Shown piece by piece: positions 33,352 to 41,251 of a DNA stretch of 57,014 nucleotides. The stretch is taken from positions 1 to 57,014 of the forward strand of contig JACOTA010000064.1 in assembly GCA_016178585.1 (NCBI GenBank), read 5' to 3'. Origin of the DNA: Nitrospirota bacterium. Its GTDB lineage: Bacteria; Nitrospirota; Nitrospiria; JACQBW01. Under the pieces are notes generated by a model. That model saw only the letters and a program-made list of their open reading frames with translations, was not told where the DNA came from and searched no databases. The position numbers and the translations under genes were made by a program. Numbering within the stretch: the first letter of the stretch is position 1; every line of letters starts with the position of its first letter.

Positions 33352-34488
33352 ATGGCGATCATCGACCGTTACCTGATTAAAGAAATTATTCCACCGTTCC
33401 TGATTAGTCTCTCCATTCTCACCGGGATGTTGTTTATTCAACAATTAATGGAATTTATTGAACTTTCGCTAAACAAAGGGGCTGATTTATTCAGCCTCAT
33501 CAAAATTTTTATTTTCGCGGTTCCTTCCCTTTTGGTCATTACGCTTCCGATTGCCGTTCTCATCTCCTCAATAACCGTTATGAGCCGATTGTCGTCTGAT
33601 AATGAGCTGATTTCTCTTCGGTCAGCCGGAATGAATTTTTACAGGATGATTCGTCCGGTTTTTTTTTTCTCGGTCGCCGTCGGCCTTTTAACGCTGCTCC
33701 TTTCCACGCTGGCTAAACCCTGGGGAGGAAATTCGTTGAAGGAAGTCTCTTTTGAAGTGTTGAAAAAAAGGCTAAATGTCGCATTGGAAGAAGGGATATT
33801 TAATGACCTTTTCGATAAAATGATGATTTATGTTGAAGAAATGCCCACTTATTCAGATCTAAAGGGAATCTTCATTTCTGATTTACGTAATCCTGATGAC
33901 CCCAGCCTGATTCTGGCCCAGGAAGGAACCTTCGTAACTGACCAAGCGACCAATACGGTCGGATTTCAATTGGTCAATGGGAATATTTATAAAAAAGGAA
34001 AGAATGAACGGGTTTTTCAACAGATTGTCTTTTCGAAGTACGATCTTAAAATCGATTTATCGGCCTATATCAAGAAACCCGATGTCGGCATAAAAGAACG
34101 TCTCGGGTTACAGGCCTTGAGAGAAAAAATTGCCAGAACCGGAAATAACAAGGCCGATCTGGAAGATCTTCAAAAACTGCAGGAGTATTACAAAACCTAT
34201 GCTCTCCCTTTTACGACAATCCTCTTTGGCATCCTGGGGCCTCCCCTGGGAACCTACACGCGGAGGTCAGCCGGACAGTTAGGCGGATTCGCAATTGGAA
34301 TCGGCATTGTCGTTCTTTATTATTTTCTCACCGTGATAGGAGATTATTTTCTGGCCCAAAATTGGGTCTCTCCTTTCTTATCGGCTTTTTTGCCAAATGG
34401 GGCTTTGCTTCTATGTTCAATCCCTCTACTCATTAAAACCGACCGTCAGGTATTATGGCGCTCAAAAAAATCGCATGACGCTGCTTAA
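33352..34488 (+). CDS. lptF: LPS export permease LptF
   Basis: LptF is one of the two membrane subunits of the LptB2FG transporter that lifts lipopolysaccharide out of the inner membrane. The 378-residue protein has the YjgP/YjgQ pattern of six transmembrane helices with a periplasmic jelly-roll domain between helices 3 and 4. It opens with MAIIDRYLIKEIIPPFL and carries DNELISLRSAGM, a typical family motif. The frame is open from 33265, but that extension lies across the promoter, so ATG 33352 is the start. It overlaps lptG by 14 bases. Confidence 0.92.
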   Translation: MAIIDRYLIKEIIPPFLISLSILTGMLFIQQLMEFIELSLNKGADLFSLIKIFIFAVPSLLVITLPIAVLISSITVMSRLSSDNELISLRSAGMNFYRMIRPVFFFSVAVGLLTLLLSTLAKPWGGNSLKEVSFEVLKKRLNVALEEGIFNDLFDKMMIYVEEMPTYSDLKGIFISDLRNPDDPSLILAQEGTFVTDQATNTVGFQLVNGNIYKKGKNERVFQQIVFSKYDLKIDLSAYIKKPDVGIKERLGLQALREKIARTGNNKADLEDLQKLQEYYKTYALPFTTILFGILGPPLGTYTRRSAGQLGGFAIGIGIVVLYYFLTVIGDYFLAQNWVSPFLSAFLPNGALLLCSIPLLIKTDRQVLWRSKKSHDAA

Positions 34489-35560
34489 CCGTTATATTTT
34501 AAAAGAATTTTTAAAAGTATTTACTCTTGCTTCATTTACCCTGCTTTTCATTTATCTCCTCATCGATTTTTTTGAAAAGGTCAGAGTTTTTTTGCGATAC
34601 AAGCCTGACCTTTTTGTCATCTTTGAATACTTTTTATATCAGCTCCCGAAGATATTTTATGACATCAGCCCGATTGCCATCCTCATTTCAACCCTGATTA
34701 CCTTTGGCACATTTACAAAAAATAACGAGATCACAGCTCTAAAAAGCGCTGGGATCAGCCCTTTTAAAACCGCTATACCCATTTTGGCGGCGGTATTTGT
34801 TCTGGCATTTTTTTTGTTGTACGCCAATACCAGCATGATTCCCTCAGGAATAAAACAAGCAGAGTTTGTCAGATCGATCTACATTGAAAAGGGAAGTGAA
34901 ACTTCGTATTTTCGACAAAATAAAATATGGTTTAGAACAAAAAACCATATTTTATTCAACGTTCAGTTAATTGATCCCGAAAAAAGTAAAATTTTAGGAA
35001 TAGGGATTTATAAACTTTCAAACAATTTTTCATTGATTGAAGAGATTGACGCTAAAGAACTTGTCTATGAGGGGTCTGATTGGTACCTCCTGTCGGGAAT
35101 TAAGAGAAAATTTTCAGGAGACGGGCAAATCACGACGGGTACGTTTGATAAAGAAAAATTTTATCTTGATAAGACGCCTGCAGATTTTAAACAGATTGAA
35201 ATACAACAAGACCGGCTGAAGTACGATGAACTCAAAAATTATGTTAAGAAGCTGACTTCTGAAGGATATGTCGCCACTCGCTATTGGGTCGATTTATATG
35301 GGAGAGTGGCTTTTCCGTTTGTAAATATCCTAATGGCCTTGATTGCCATTCCGTTTGGATTAAAAAATGATAAAAGATCGGCCGGCATATCCAAAGGAAT
35401 CGGAATCAGCCTGGCCATAGGGTTCAGTTATTGGATTATCTATGCCCTCAGCACCTCTTTAGGCCATAGCGGGATTCTCCCGCCGCTCCTCTCTGCCTGG
35501 CTCGCCAACCTGTTGTTTTTGGCCATTGGAGGCTATCTTTTCGTAACCATTCGACAGTGA
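34475..35560 (+). CDS. lptG: LPS export permease LptG
   Basis: LptG pairs with LptF in the LptB2FG transporter. The 361-residue protein starts MTLLNRYILKEFLKVF and has six membrane helices around a periplasmic domain (about 125-255), with NNEITALKSAGISP matching the family motif. The ATG at 34475 overlaps lptF by 14 bases in another frame. Its end is two bases from the convergent DUF3108 gene. lptA, lptB and lptC are not in the window. Confidence 0.93.
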   Translation: MTLLNRYILKEFLKVFTLASFTLLFIYLLIDFFEKVRVFLRYKPDLFVIFEYFLYQLPKIFYDISPIAILISTLITFGTFTKNNEITALKSAGISPFKTAIPILAAVFVLAFFLLYANTSMIPSGIKQAEFVRSIYIEKGSETSYFRQNKIWFRTKNHILFNVQLIDPEKSKILGIGIYKLSNNFSLIEEIDAKELVYEGSDWYLLSGIKRKFSGDGQITTGTFDKEKFYLDKTPADFKQIEIQQDRLKYDELKNYVKKLTSEGYVATRYWVDLYGRVAFPFVNILMALIAIPFGLKNDKRSAGISKGIGISLAIGFSYWIIYALSTSLGHSGILPPLLSAWLANLLFLAIGGYLFVTIRQ

Positions 35561-35562
35561 AC

Positions 35563-36360
35563 CTATTCGACCTCGTCTTCTTTCGAGACCAGCAACGCAG
35601 TAACCGAACCGATAACCACTTTACTTTTCATTTGAACCGGAACATGGCGGTGATCATCGGTAAACCAAACCGTGATATCGCCCTTATTTAAAAAAACCCC
35701 TTCAAACCGGGCCATGATAATGGTTTTAATCGTGTTAAAACTCCCTATCGGCGTATCGATGGTTTCTTTTTCTAAAACTTTGATTTCCAGGTCCCAGTTT
35801 TTCCCCCCTTCATAGACTTTAATAAAAGCGGATTCTCCGGGCAGTGGGAATGCAAGCGTCCTGAAAAAATAAAGAGCAGACAAAGCATCCTGGGCGCCGG
35901 GAGCAATATCAAAGGTCTCTTCTTTTCCTTCTTCTACCTGTGAAACCTTATGATTGACTTGATCATAAATGACTTCCCGATCTTTCGTCCGCCTTCCTTC
36001 TCTTTGATGGGCTTTAAATTTCAAGGGAACGAGATTGTCAACATCCATAAAAGTCTCGATCCGATCTTCAACAGGAAAAAAGCGCGAAATAAAATTGTTT
36101 GACGTAGCCGTCGACGTAATATGAAAAGCTTTACTCGAACCAACCTCTATCGTCTTACCCACTTCTAGAATCGCTTTTCCGGCATTGATTCCCATCCAGT
36201 TAATTGAAAACTCCAATCTTTCTCCGGATTGAATAGCGCGGGTGTCCTTTTTTTCATTTGGATTAATGGAAGAAAAGGCGGGATATTGCGAAATGTGGTT
36301 TAAGAAGACAAAAAGGCTTAAGAACGATAAAATCGCTGTTAGGTTGGTTTTTCTTAACAT
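35563..36360 (-). CDS. DUF3108 family exported protein
   Basis: A 265-residue protein with an N-terminal signal peptide (about 1-30) and the DUF3108 fold: SGERLEFSINWMGINAGKAIL at the start of the domain, then FFPVEDRIETFMD, LPFKFKAHQREG-like strands (VPLKFKAHQREGRR) and VWFTDDHRHVPVQMKSK. Many DUF3108 proteins sit near LPS or envelope genes; the function is unknown. Neighbouring convergent lptG fits that. A strong promoter (36379-36407) and GGGGAG ribosome site drive it. Confidence 0.85.
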   Translation of the reverse strand: MLRKTNLTAILSFLSLFVFLNHISQYPAFSSINPNEKKDTRAIQSGERLEFSINWMGINAGKAILEVGKTIEVGSSKAFHITSTATSNNFISRFFPVEDRIETFMDVDNLVPLKFKAHQREGRRTKDREVIYDQVNHKVSQVEEGKEETFDIAPGAQDALSALYFFRTLAFPLPGESAFIKVYEGGKNWDLEIKVLEKETIDTPIGSFNTIKTIIMARFEGVFLNKGDITVWFTDDHRHVPVQMKSKVVIGSVTALLVSKEDEVE

Positions 36361-36378
36361 TCAGGCTCCCCTTTTGGG

Positions 36379-36407
36379 ATAATAGTCAGGGAATCAGATT
36401 TTGTCAA
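36379..36407 (-). promoter_or_regulatory. Promoter of the DUF3108 gene
   Basis: On the minus strand TTGACA (36407-36402) and TATTAT (36384-36379) are 17 bases apart. It is back to back with the plus-strand promoter at 36417-36444, with only nine bases between the two -35 boxes. Confidence 0.7.
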
Positions 36408-36416
36408 GAAAAGCCT

Positions 36417-36444
36417 TTGCCTTGTTTAACTTTAATGGTATAAA
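36417..36444 (+). promoter_or_regulatory. Promoter of the outer-membrane barrel gene, leaderless layout
   Basis: TTGCCT at 36417-36422 and TATAAA at 36439-36444 are 16 bases apart; ATG 36452 follows after seven bases. Confidence 0.5.
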
Positions 36445-36451
36445 CAAACCC

Positions 36452-37282
36452 ATGCATCTTCTTGTTCTAATCATTTTTCAACTCTTATTCTTTCTAAGCC
36501 CTGCGTGGGGATCTGTTTCAGCAGGAATGGGTCCGGAATATTTTGACTGGCGGGAATTGGATGCCGACGGGAAACAGTTCCTGGAAGAAAGTGGTTTCCG
36601 TTACGCCGTTAGATTGGATTGGACGCAAGACCGGAAAGATCGCGTTTTTTTTGGCTATGAAGGAAAACTTTATTTAGGAGCGGTTAAATACGACGGTCAG
36701 ACCTTAGAGACCGGAGTTCCCGTCACGACGACCACGAGTTATTCAGGCTTTCAAAACGAAGGGCATCTTAACCTCCGGTCTTCTCTAAACAACTCCCTAT
36801 CGCTTGACGTCATCACCGGCCTGGGATGGGATCATTGGAACAGAAACATCCAGGGTCAGGTTGAAGATTACGACATCGTTTATGTCAAATTGGGTCCCCG
36901 TCTTTCACAAAAAGGAGAAGAGGGCATCTGGTTCACCATAGGAGGGAAATATCCCCTCTATACTTTTGAGAACGCCCATTTGACCGATATAGGTTTTGAT
37001 CAAAACCCTCCTCTGCACCCCGGAAGACAATTGAGTCTTTACGCGAATTGCGGTTTCCGTTTTAATCCTCTTTTTGAAATCGTCATTGACTACGATTCTT
37101 ACCGTTTTTCAGAATCACAGAGGGAAGCCGTTAATTGGATTGGACACGGCCCAAGACTCGTGCGGCAACCTGAAAGCAATATGTGGATTCTTGGCCTGCA
37201 ACTGGTTTTTCACCTTCAACAGAGACAACCAGACCCACCGTTACCGACAATTGACTCTTCAGCCTCAGATGGACTAAAATAA
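36452..37282 (+). CDS. Probable outer-membrane beta-barrel protein
   Basis: A 276-residue protein with a signal peptide (MHLLVLIIFQLLFFLSPAWG) and a mature part of alternating amphipathic beta-strands with turns rich in Gly, Asp and Asn (FFGYEGKLYLGAVKYDGQTLE, DVITGLGWDHWNRN). It ends in a disordered Pro-rich tail. This matches a small outer-membrane barrel or OmpW/Ail-like porin, but I cannot assign a family. The frame is open from TTG 36401, upstream of the -10 box; ATG 36452 is used. It lies divergent to DUF3108 and is followed by a CBS gene. Confidence 0.65.
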   Translation: MHLLVLIIFQLLFFLSPAWGSVSAGMGPEYFDWRELDADGKQFLEESGFRYAVRLDWTQDRKDRVFFGYEGKLYLGAVKYDGQTLETGVPVTTTTSYSGFQNEGHLNLRSSLNNSLSLDVITGLGWDHWNRNIQGQVEDYDIVYVKLGPRLSQKGEEGIWFTIGGKYPLYTFENAHLTDIGFDQNPPLHPGRQLSLYANCGFRFNPLFEIVIDYDSYRFSESQREAVNWIGHGPRLVRQPESNMWILGLQLVFHLQQRQPDPPLPTIDSSASDGLK

Positions 37283-37312
37283 AAACTCATTTAAACAGCC
37301 GAGGGAAATCCC

Positions 37313-37693
37313 ATGCTTCCGCTATCGATTCTGATGACAAAAGAAGTAAAAAAAGTCGATTCAAAAACCACGATTTACGAAGCCGCCCAGCTTATGAAAA
37401 ATTATAAAATTGGCTCCTTATTGGTTGAACAGGGGCATGAGTGTATCGGAATCGTCAGCGAAACTGATTTAGTGCGAAAAGGTTTAGCGGAATCGGTCGA
37501 ACCGTATAAAACCCGCGTAGATTCCATTATGAGTTCACCTGTCATATCAATCGATATCAAAAAATCCGCCAAGGACGCAAATGATATGATGAGCGAACGA
37601 GGAATTCGACATTTGGCCGTCACCGAACATGGAAAGATAATCGGAATGCTTTCAGTCAGGGATTTACTGATCTATTTCAAAAACGCTTTCTAA
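37313..37693 (+). CDS. CBS-domain pair protein
   Basis: A 126-residue protein made of two CBS motifs (Bateman module). Each motif has the strand-helix pattern of adenosyl-ligand domains: the first begins LMTKEVKKVDSKTTIYEAA and closes with GIVSETDLVRKGL, the second has MSSPVISIDIKKSAKDAN and closes with GMLSVRDLLIYF. Such proteins sense AMP, ATP or SAM and regulate partners. ATG 37313 has GAGGG upstream. It lies 30 bases after the barrel gene and may share its transcript. Confidence 0.9.
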   Translation: MLPLSILMTKEVKKVDSKTTIYEAAQLMKNYKIGSLLVEQGHECIGIVSETDLVRKGLAESVEPYKTRVDSIMSSPVISIDIKKSAKDANDMMSERGIRHLAVTEHGKIIGMLSVRDLLIYFKNAF

Positions 37694-37720
37694 ACCCTAC
37701 TTTCATTTTAAATAGTAAAG

Positions 37721-37832
37721 CACCTGGCTCTGCCAGTGACGGACTTGGGAATGGTCGTAGTTAGACCGAGCAAAACGCGGGGTTCGGGGGCATCGGAGGA
37801 GTTCACGAAGTGAACCCGCACGGGTCCCTGAA
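37721..37832 (+). repeat. Structured dispersed repeat, copy B
   Basis: Contains the same 25-base core (37774-37798) as copy A. Upstream is a hairpin CTGGC-tct-GCCAG (37724-37736), and between that and the core lies a spacer with GGTC/GACC that copy A lacks. TTCGGGGGC (37783-37791) pairs with GTCCCTGAA (37824-37832) around GTTCAC-GAA-GTGAAC (37801-37815). It lies directly before the start of the MFS gene. Confidence 0.75.
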
Positions 37833-37841
37833 TAGAGGCAT

Positions 37842-39155
37842 TTGAAAACAGAACGCTGGTGGATGGGAGTAACAGGCTATCAATGGCTGGTCTTAACTGT
37901 CGCCTGGTTGGGCTGGGTCTTTGATTCGATGGACTCTACCCTCTACGCCATGGTCCTCCATCCGGCGCTTCACGAATTGCTGGGTGTCGGGGCTTCGACG
38001 CAAGGAATCGAATGGTATGGAGGAATTATCTTTTCGGTTTTCCTGATGGGGTGGGCCCTGGGCGGGATTTTATTTGGCACCCTGGCTGATTACATCGGCC
38101 GGACCAAAACCATGATCCTGACGATTCTCATTTATTCTGTTTTTACTGGAATGGCCGCCCTATCGCACTCCTGGTGGCAGTTAATGATTTACCGTTTTTT
38201 AACGGCCCTGGGAATCGGAGGCGAATGGGCCGCCGGGGCCTCGCTTGTGGCAGAAATCTGGCCCCAGGATAAAAGGGCTAAAGCTGCGGGAATTTTACAA
38301 TCAGCCTGGGCGGTTGGTTTTTTCCTCGCCGCGCTGGCCAATCTCTTTTTCGGAGCCTCCGGGTGGAGGATTTTGTTCCTCATCGGAATTCTACCGGCCC
38401 TGGTTACCCTCTTAATCCGTTTCTTCGTTAAGGAACCGGAAGCATGGGTAAAGATTAAAGTACACCGCGACAAACTTTTAAAAAAAAATCCCTCCATTCA
38501 CCCTTCGGAGAAAGACCGGGAACTTTTAACTTTTAGCCTCAAAAGGTTATTTAACCGAGATTTGAGAAGACAGACGGTGATTGGATCAATCCTGGCGTTT
38601 GTGGCCGTCTTTGGCCTTTGGGGAGCCACAAACTGGACCCCGACACTGATTCGCCAACTGTTGGCCCCAAAAAACCTCGATTCGGAAATGGTAAACCGGT
38701 ATGTTAGCTTTGCCGTGATGAGCCTGAACGGCGGGGCATTGGCCGGGTATTTGGCCTTCGGTCCAATTGCAGATCGCATCGGCCGCCGCCTTACGTTTTT
38801 TCTCATGTGCCTGGGCAGTTTTATTATGCTCCCCGTCACATTTTTGACTCCGCGAGATTACACCGTGATGTTATGGCTTCTTCCCGTGTTAGGTTTTTTT
38901 AACAATGGAATTTTTAGCGGCTTTCCAATTTATCTTCCGGAGCTTTATCCCACTTCAGTTCGGGCCACGGGGGTCGGATTCTGTTTCAATATTGGAAGGA
39001 CTCTGGCCTCAGCGGGGCCCTTTGTAAAAGGTTATTTAGGAACTCTTTTTGAACCAGGGAAAGCCGTCAGTTTAATCGGAATCGTCTATCTTTTAGGAAT
39101 GGTCATTCTTCCGTTTGCGCCGGAGACGAAAGGGAAGCCTCTTCCCGAAAAATAA
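37842..39155 (+). CDS. MFS transporter, metabolite:H+ symporter type
   Basis: A 437-residue major facilitator protein with 12 predicted helices. It carries the conserved loop 2-3 signature (GTLADYIGRTK) and its repeat in the second half (GPIADRIGRRL). GWVFDSMDSTLYAMVLHPAL at the N-terminus and the GIGGEWAAGASLVAEIWP motif resemble lactate/sialate or carboxylate:proton symporters, so a small organic acid is a plausible substrate. The start is TTG 37842 after AGAGG (three-base gap) or ATG 37863; both fit. It overlaps the convergent DUF1284 gene by 53 bases. Copy B of the repeat lies in its leader. Confidence 0.85.
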   Translation: MKTERWWMGVTGYQWLVLTVAWLGWVFDSMDSTLYAMVLHPALHELLGVGASTQGIEWYGGIIFSVFLMGWALGGILFGTLADYIGRTKTMILTILIYSVFTGMAALSHSWWQLMIYRFLTALGIGGEWAAGASLVAEIWPQDKRAKAAGILQSAWAVGFFLAALANLFFGASGWRILFLIGILPALVTLLIRFFVKEPEAWVKIKVHRDKLLKKNPSIHPSEKDRELLTFSLKRLFNRDLRRQTVIGSILAFVAVFGLWGATNWTPTLIRQLLAPKNLDSEMVNRYVSFAVMSLNGGALAGYLAFGPIADRIGRRLTFFLMCLGSFIMLPVTFLTPRDYTVMLWLLPVLGFFNNGIFSGFPIYLPELYPTSVRATGVGFCFNIGRTLASAGPFVKGYLGTLFEPGKAVSLIGIVYLLGMVILPFAPETKGKPLPEK

Positions 39156-39585
39156 GGCCTTCCTTACAGTAATTCAGGGGCAACCAGGGACATTCCCCGC
39201 AAATTTCATTTAGCATTTCAGGCCTGACCGTTGCTGAAATTTTTTTCAAGATTGTTTCCCAGGACAGAATATCCCCGCTTTTCAAACCTAAACGCCGCAT
39301 CACTTCTTTATCCTGCTCAACCATAGTGACTTCCGTTCCGTCTCCGTGAAGCCTGCAACTATTTTCAGCGGAAAGATTAGGACAAGAATGACAAAAAGTA
39401 TCCGGAGACGTCATGACTTGAACAAGAATGTGTGGATCCTGGGTCAAACGTCGATGAATCGCAGACATATGGGCGGTAAACATCGGATCATATCCTTCTC
39501 CGCGAAAACCCTGCAGGCAGAGAAGGGTATGCCCGCGAATGGGGACAGGATCCATTTTAAACCGGGATTGAAACGCAACCTTCAT
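39103..39585 (-). CDS. DUF1284 family protein
   Basis: A 160-residue protein with PIRGHTLLCLQGFRGEGYDPMF and eight or so Cys residues. These include CHSCPNLSAENSCRLHG and ICGECPWLPLNYCKEG, which look like a metal or iron-sulfur site. This matches DUF1284, whose function is unknown. It is nine bases after thyX and on the same strand, so the two form an operon. Its 3' end overlaps the MFS gene by 53 bases. Confidence 0.88.
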   Translation of the reverse strand: MKVAFQSRFKMDPVPIRGHTLLCLQGFRGEGYDPMFTAHMSAIHRRLTQDPHILVQVMTSPDTFCHSCPNLSAENSCRLHGDGTEVTMVEQDKEVMRRLGLKSGDILSWETILKKISATVRPEMLNEICGECPWLPLNYCKEGLIFREEASLSSPAQTEE

Positions 39586-39594
39586 GACAGCACT

Positions 39595-40428
39595 TTACCT
39601 TCCTTCCCGGGAAAGAATTTTCCGCTTAAATTCCTCCAGTTCTTTTCCTTTCAACGGATTCTCACGACCGGCCAGAATTTCCCGAACCGCAGCGGTTTCA
39701 GTTCTGGAAAGACGAGTTCCGTGGAGAATATGCTCTTCAAAAGCTTCATAGGCCATCGGTGCAACGGCTTTGGCCATCATGGCCATCACCTCGCCATAAA
39801 CGCGAATCTCTTTTTGGGCGTGATCATCCATGCGCAAACGTAAGAAATGAAACAAATTATGGAGGTCAATCTGCCAATACCATTGGGTGAAAAGGCTCAA
39901 AGGAAGATTAATCCGGGCAAGTTCCCTGGCAACATCATCCTTAATCATGGCTTCGTAATTGGCGTAAACCGAAATTTGGTCCTTTTTAAGAATTTCAATG
40001 ACTTTGGCCTGTAATTCCGGAGAGACTTCCTCGCCTCGTCCCTGTTTATTATTTTGACTCTGATACCGGATGTCTTCTGGAGCCGGAAGATAAAATTCGT
40101 CCGGCATCACGCTGTACCGCCCGGAAATTTCATTTAGACGCGCGGTACGGTGACGAATCCATTGGCGAGCGACAAAAATCGGCATCTTGGCATGAAAGGT
40201 CAGACTGACCTGCTCAAACGGCGAAGTGTGAAGGTTTTTCATCAGATAGTTAATCAAGCCTTTATCTTCGCGAACAGTTTTAGTTCCGCTGCCATAAGAA
40301 ACGCGGGCCGACTGGACAATCCGTTCATCACCGCCCATGTAATCAACCAGCCGGACAAATCCTTTGTTAAGAACGGTAAACTCCTTGTCTAAAATCGCCT
40401 CTGCGGCAGGGACAATACTATGCGCCAT
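39595..40428 (-). CDS. thyX: Flavin-dependent thymidylate synthase
   Basis: ThyX methylates dUMP to dTMP with methylenetetrahydrofolate, FAD and NADPH. The 277-residue protein has the signature RHRTARLNEISGRYS and the upstream HTSPFEQVSLTFHAKMPIFVARQWI, then the C-terminal LRLRMDDHAQKEIRVY. The Ser/His/Arg set is intact. A -10/-35 pair (TTGTGA-17-TATAAA, 40499-40471) and AAAGG precede ATG 40428. Confidence 0.97.
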   Translation of the reverse strand: MAHSIVPAAEAILDKEFTVLNKGFVRLVDYMGGDERIVQSARVSYGSGTKTVREDKGLINYLMKNLHTSPFEQVSLTFHAKMPIFVARQWIRHRTARLNEISGRYSVMPDEFYLPAPEDIRYQSQNNKQGRGEEVSPELQAKVIEILKKDQISVYANYEAMIKDDVARELARINLPLSLFTQWYWQIDLHNLFHFLRLRMDDHAQKEIRVYGEVMAMMAKAVAPMAYEAFEEHILHGTRLSRTETAAVREILAGRENPLKGKELEEFKRKILSREGR

Positions 40429-40470
40429 AAAGTTAAGCCTTTTGTGAAAAGAATCAGGTGTTGACAGGAT

Positions 40471-40499
40471 TTTATACCATATTCATTTTGAGATCACAA
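40471..40499 (-). promoter_or_regulatory. thyX promoter
   Basis: On the minus strand TTGTGA (40499-40494) and TATAAA (40476-40471) are 17 bases apart, leaving a leader of about 35 bases. Confidence 0.55.
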
Positions 40500-40523
40500 C
40501 CCGGGTGATAAAACGTTTCGCTA

Positions 40524-40551
40524 TTGACAGACAGAATACATCTTATGTTAT
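40524..40551 (+). promoter_or_regulatory. Promoter before the HAD hydrolase gene
   Basis: TTGACA at 40524-40529 and TGTTAT at 40546-40551 are 16 bases apart. ATG 40565 follows after 13 bases. Confidence 0.4.
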
Positions 40552-40564
40552 GGTTAAACGATCT

Positions 40565-41251
40565 ATGTTAAAAGCGGTCATTTTTGATTTTAACGGTATC
40601 ATCGCCGATGATGAGCCTATTCATTTCGAGCTTTTCGCAAAAGTCATGGCGGAGGAACGAGTCCTCATTTCCAGAGACGAATACAATCATTTTTACCTCC
40701 ACTTAAATGATCACGACGCCTTTGAAACAGGACTTCGAAGGCACAATAAAACCTTTACGCCGGACAGCCTCTCGAAACTGATTCATCGGAAAACCATTTA
40801 TTATAATGAGGTCATCTCAACCCGTGAAGTGTTATTCCCGGATGCGCCTGATTTTATCAGAAAAACAGCCGGCCTTTTTCCTTTAGCCATTGCTTCAGGC
40901 GCCTTAAACGCTGAAATCGAGTTTATCCTTAAACGTGCCGGCCTTGAGGAGTTTTTCCCGGTGATCATCGCCGCTGAAAGAACCTTTCACGGGAAACCTC
41001 ATCCGGAATGTTATTTAAATGCCTTGCGGGGCCTGAATGCCTTTTATCAAAAAAATTCCCCTATAAAACCTTCTGAAGTTCTGGTGATTGAAGATTCAAT
41101 CGGTGGAATTGAAGGAGCCCACCGGGCAGGAATGGTCTGTCTTGCCGTGACGAATAGTTATCAAAAAAATGAGTTAATCGAAGCCGATATGATTGTCGAT
41201 TCACTCAGTGAAATCGATTTCAAGAAAATACGCCCTTACTTTGAAAAGTAA
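40565..41251 (+). CDS. HAD-superfamily hydrolase (beta-PGM-like)
   Basis: A 228-residue protein with an alpha-helical cap domain (about 20-90) and the HAD core. Motif I is DFNGIIADDE, where the second Asp (usual DxDG) is Asn, an unusual change at the general acid/base position. Motif II is IASGA, the motif III Lys lies at HGKPHPE, and motif IV is VIEDSIGG. It may be a phosphatase or phosphomutase; substrate unknown. The frame is open from 40505 but that extension crosses the promoter, so ATG 40565 is used. It overlaps the synthase gene by about 44 bases. Confidence 0.85.
   Translation: MLKAVIFDFNGIIADDEPIHFELFAKVMAEERVLISRDEYNHFYLHLNDHDAFETGLRRHNKTFTPDSLSKLIHRKTIYYNEVISTREVLFPDAPDFIRKTAGLFPLAIASGALNAEIEFILKRAGLEEFFPVIIAAERTFHGKPHPECYLNALRGLNAFYQKNSPIKPSEVLVIEDSIGGIEGAHRAGMVCLAVTNSYQKNELIEADMIVDSLSEIDFKKIRPYFEK

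Noticed and set aside
39346-39843. 165-residue plus-strand frame
   Set aside because: Antisense to DUF1284 and thyX, both supported by motifs.
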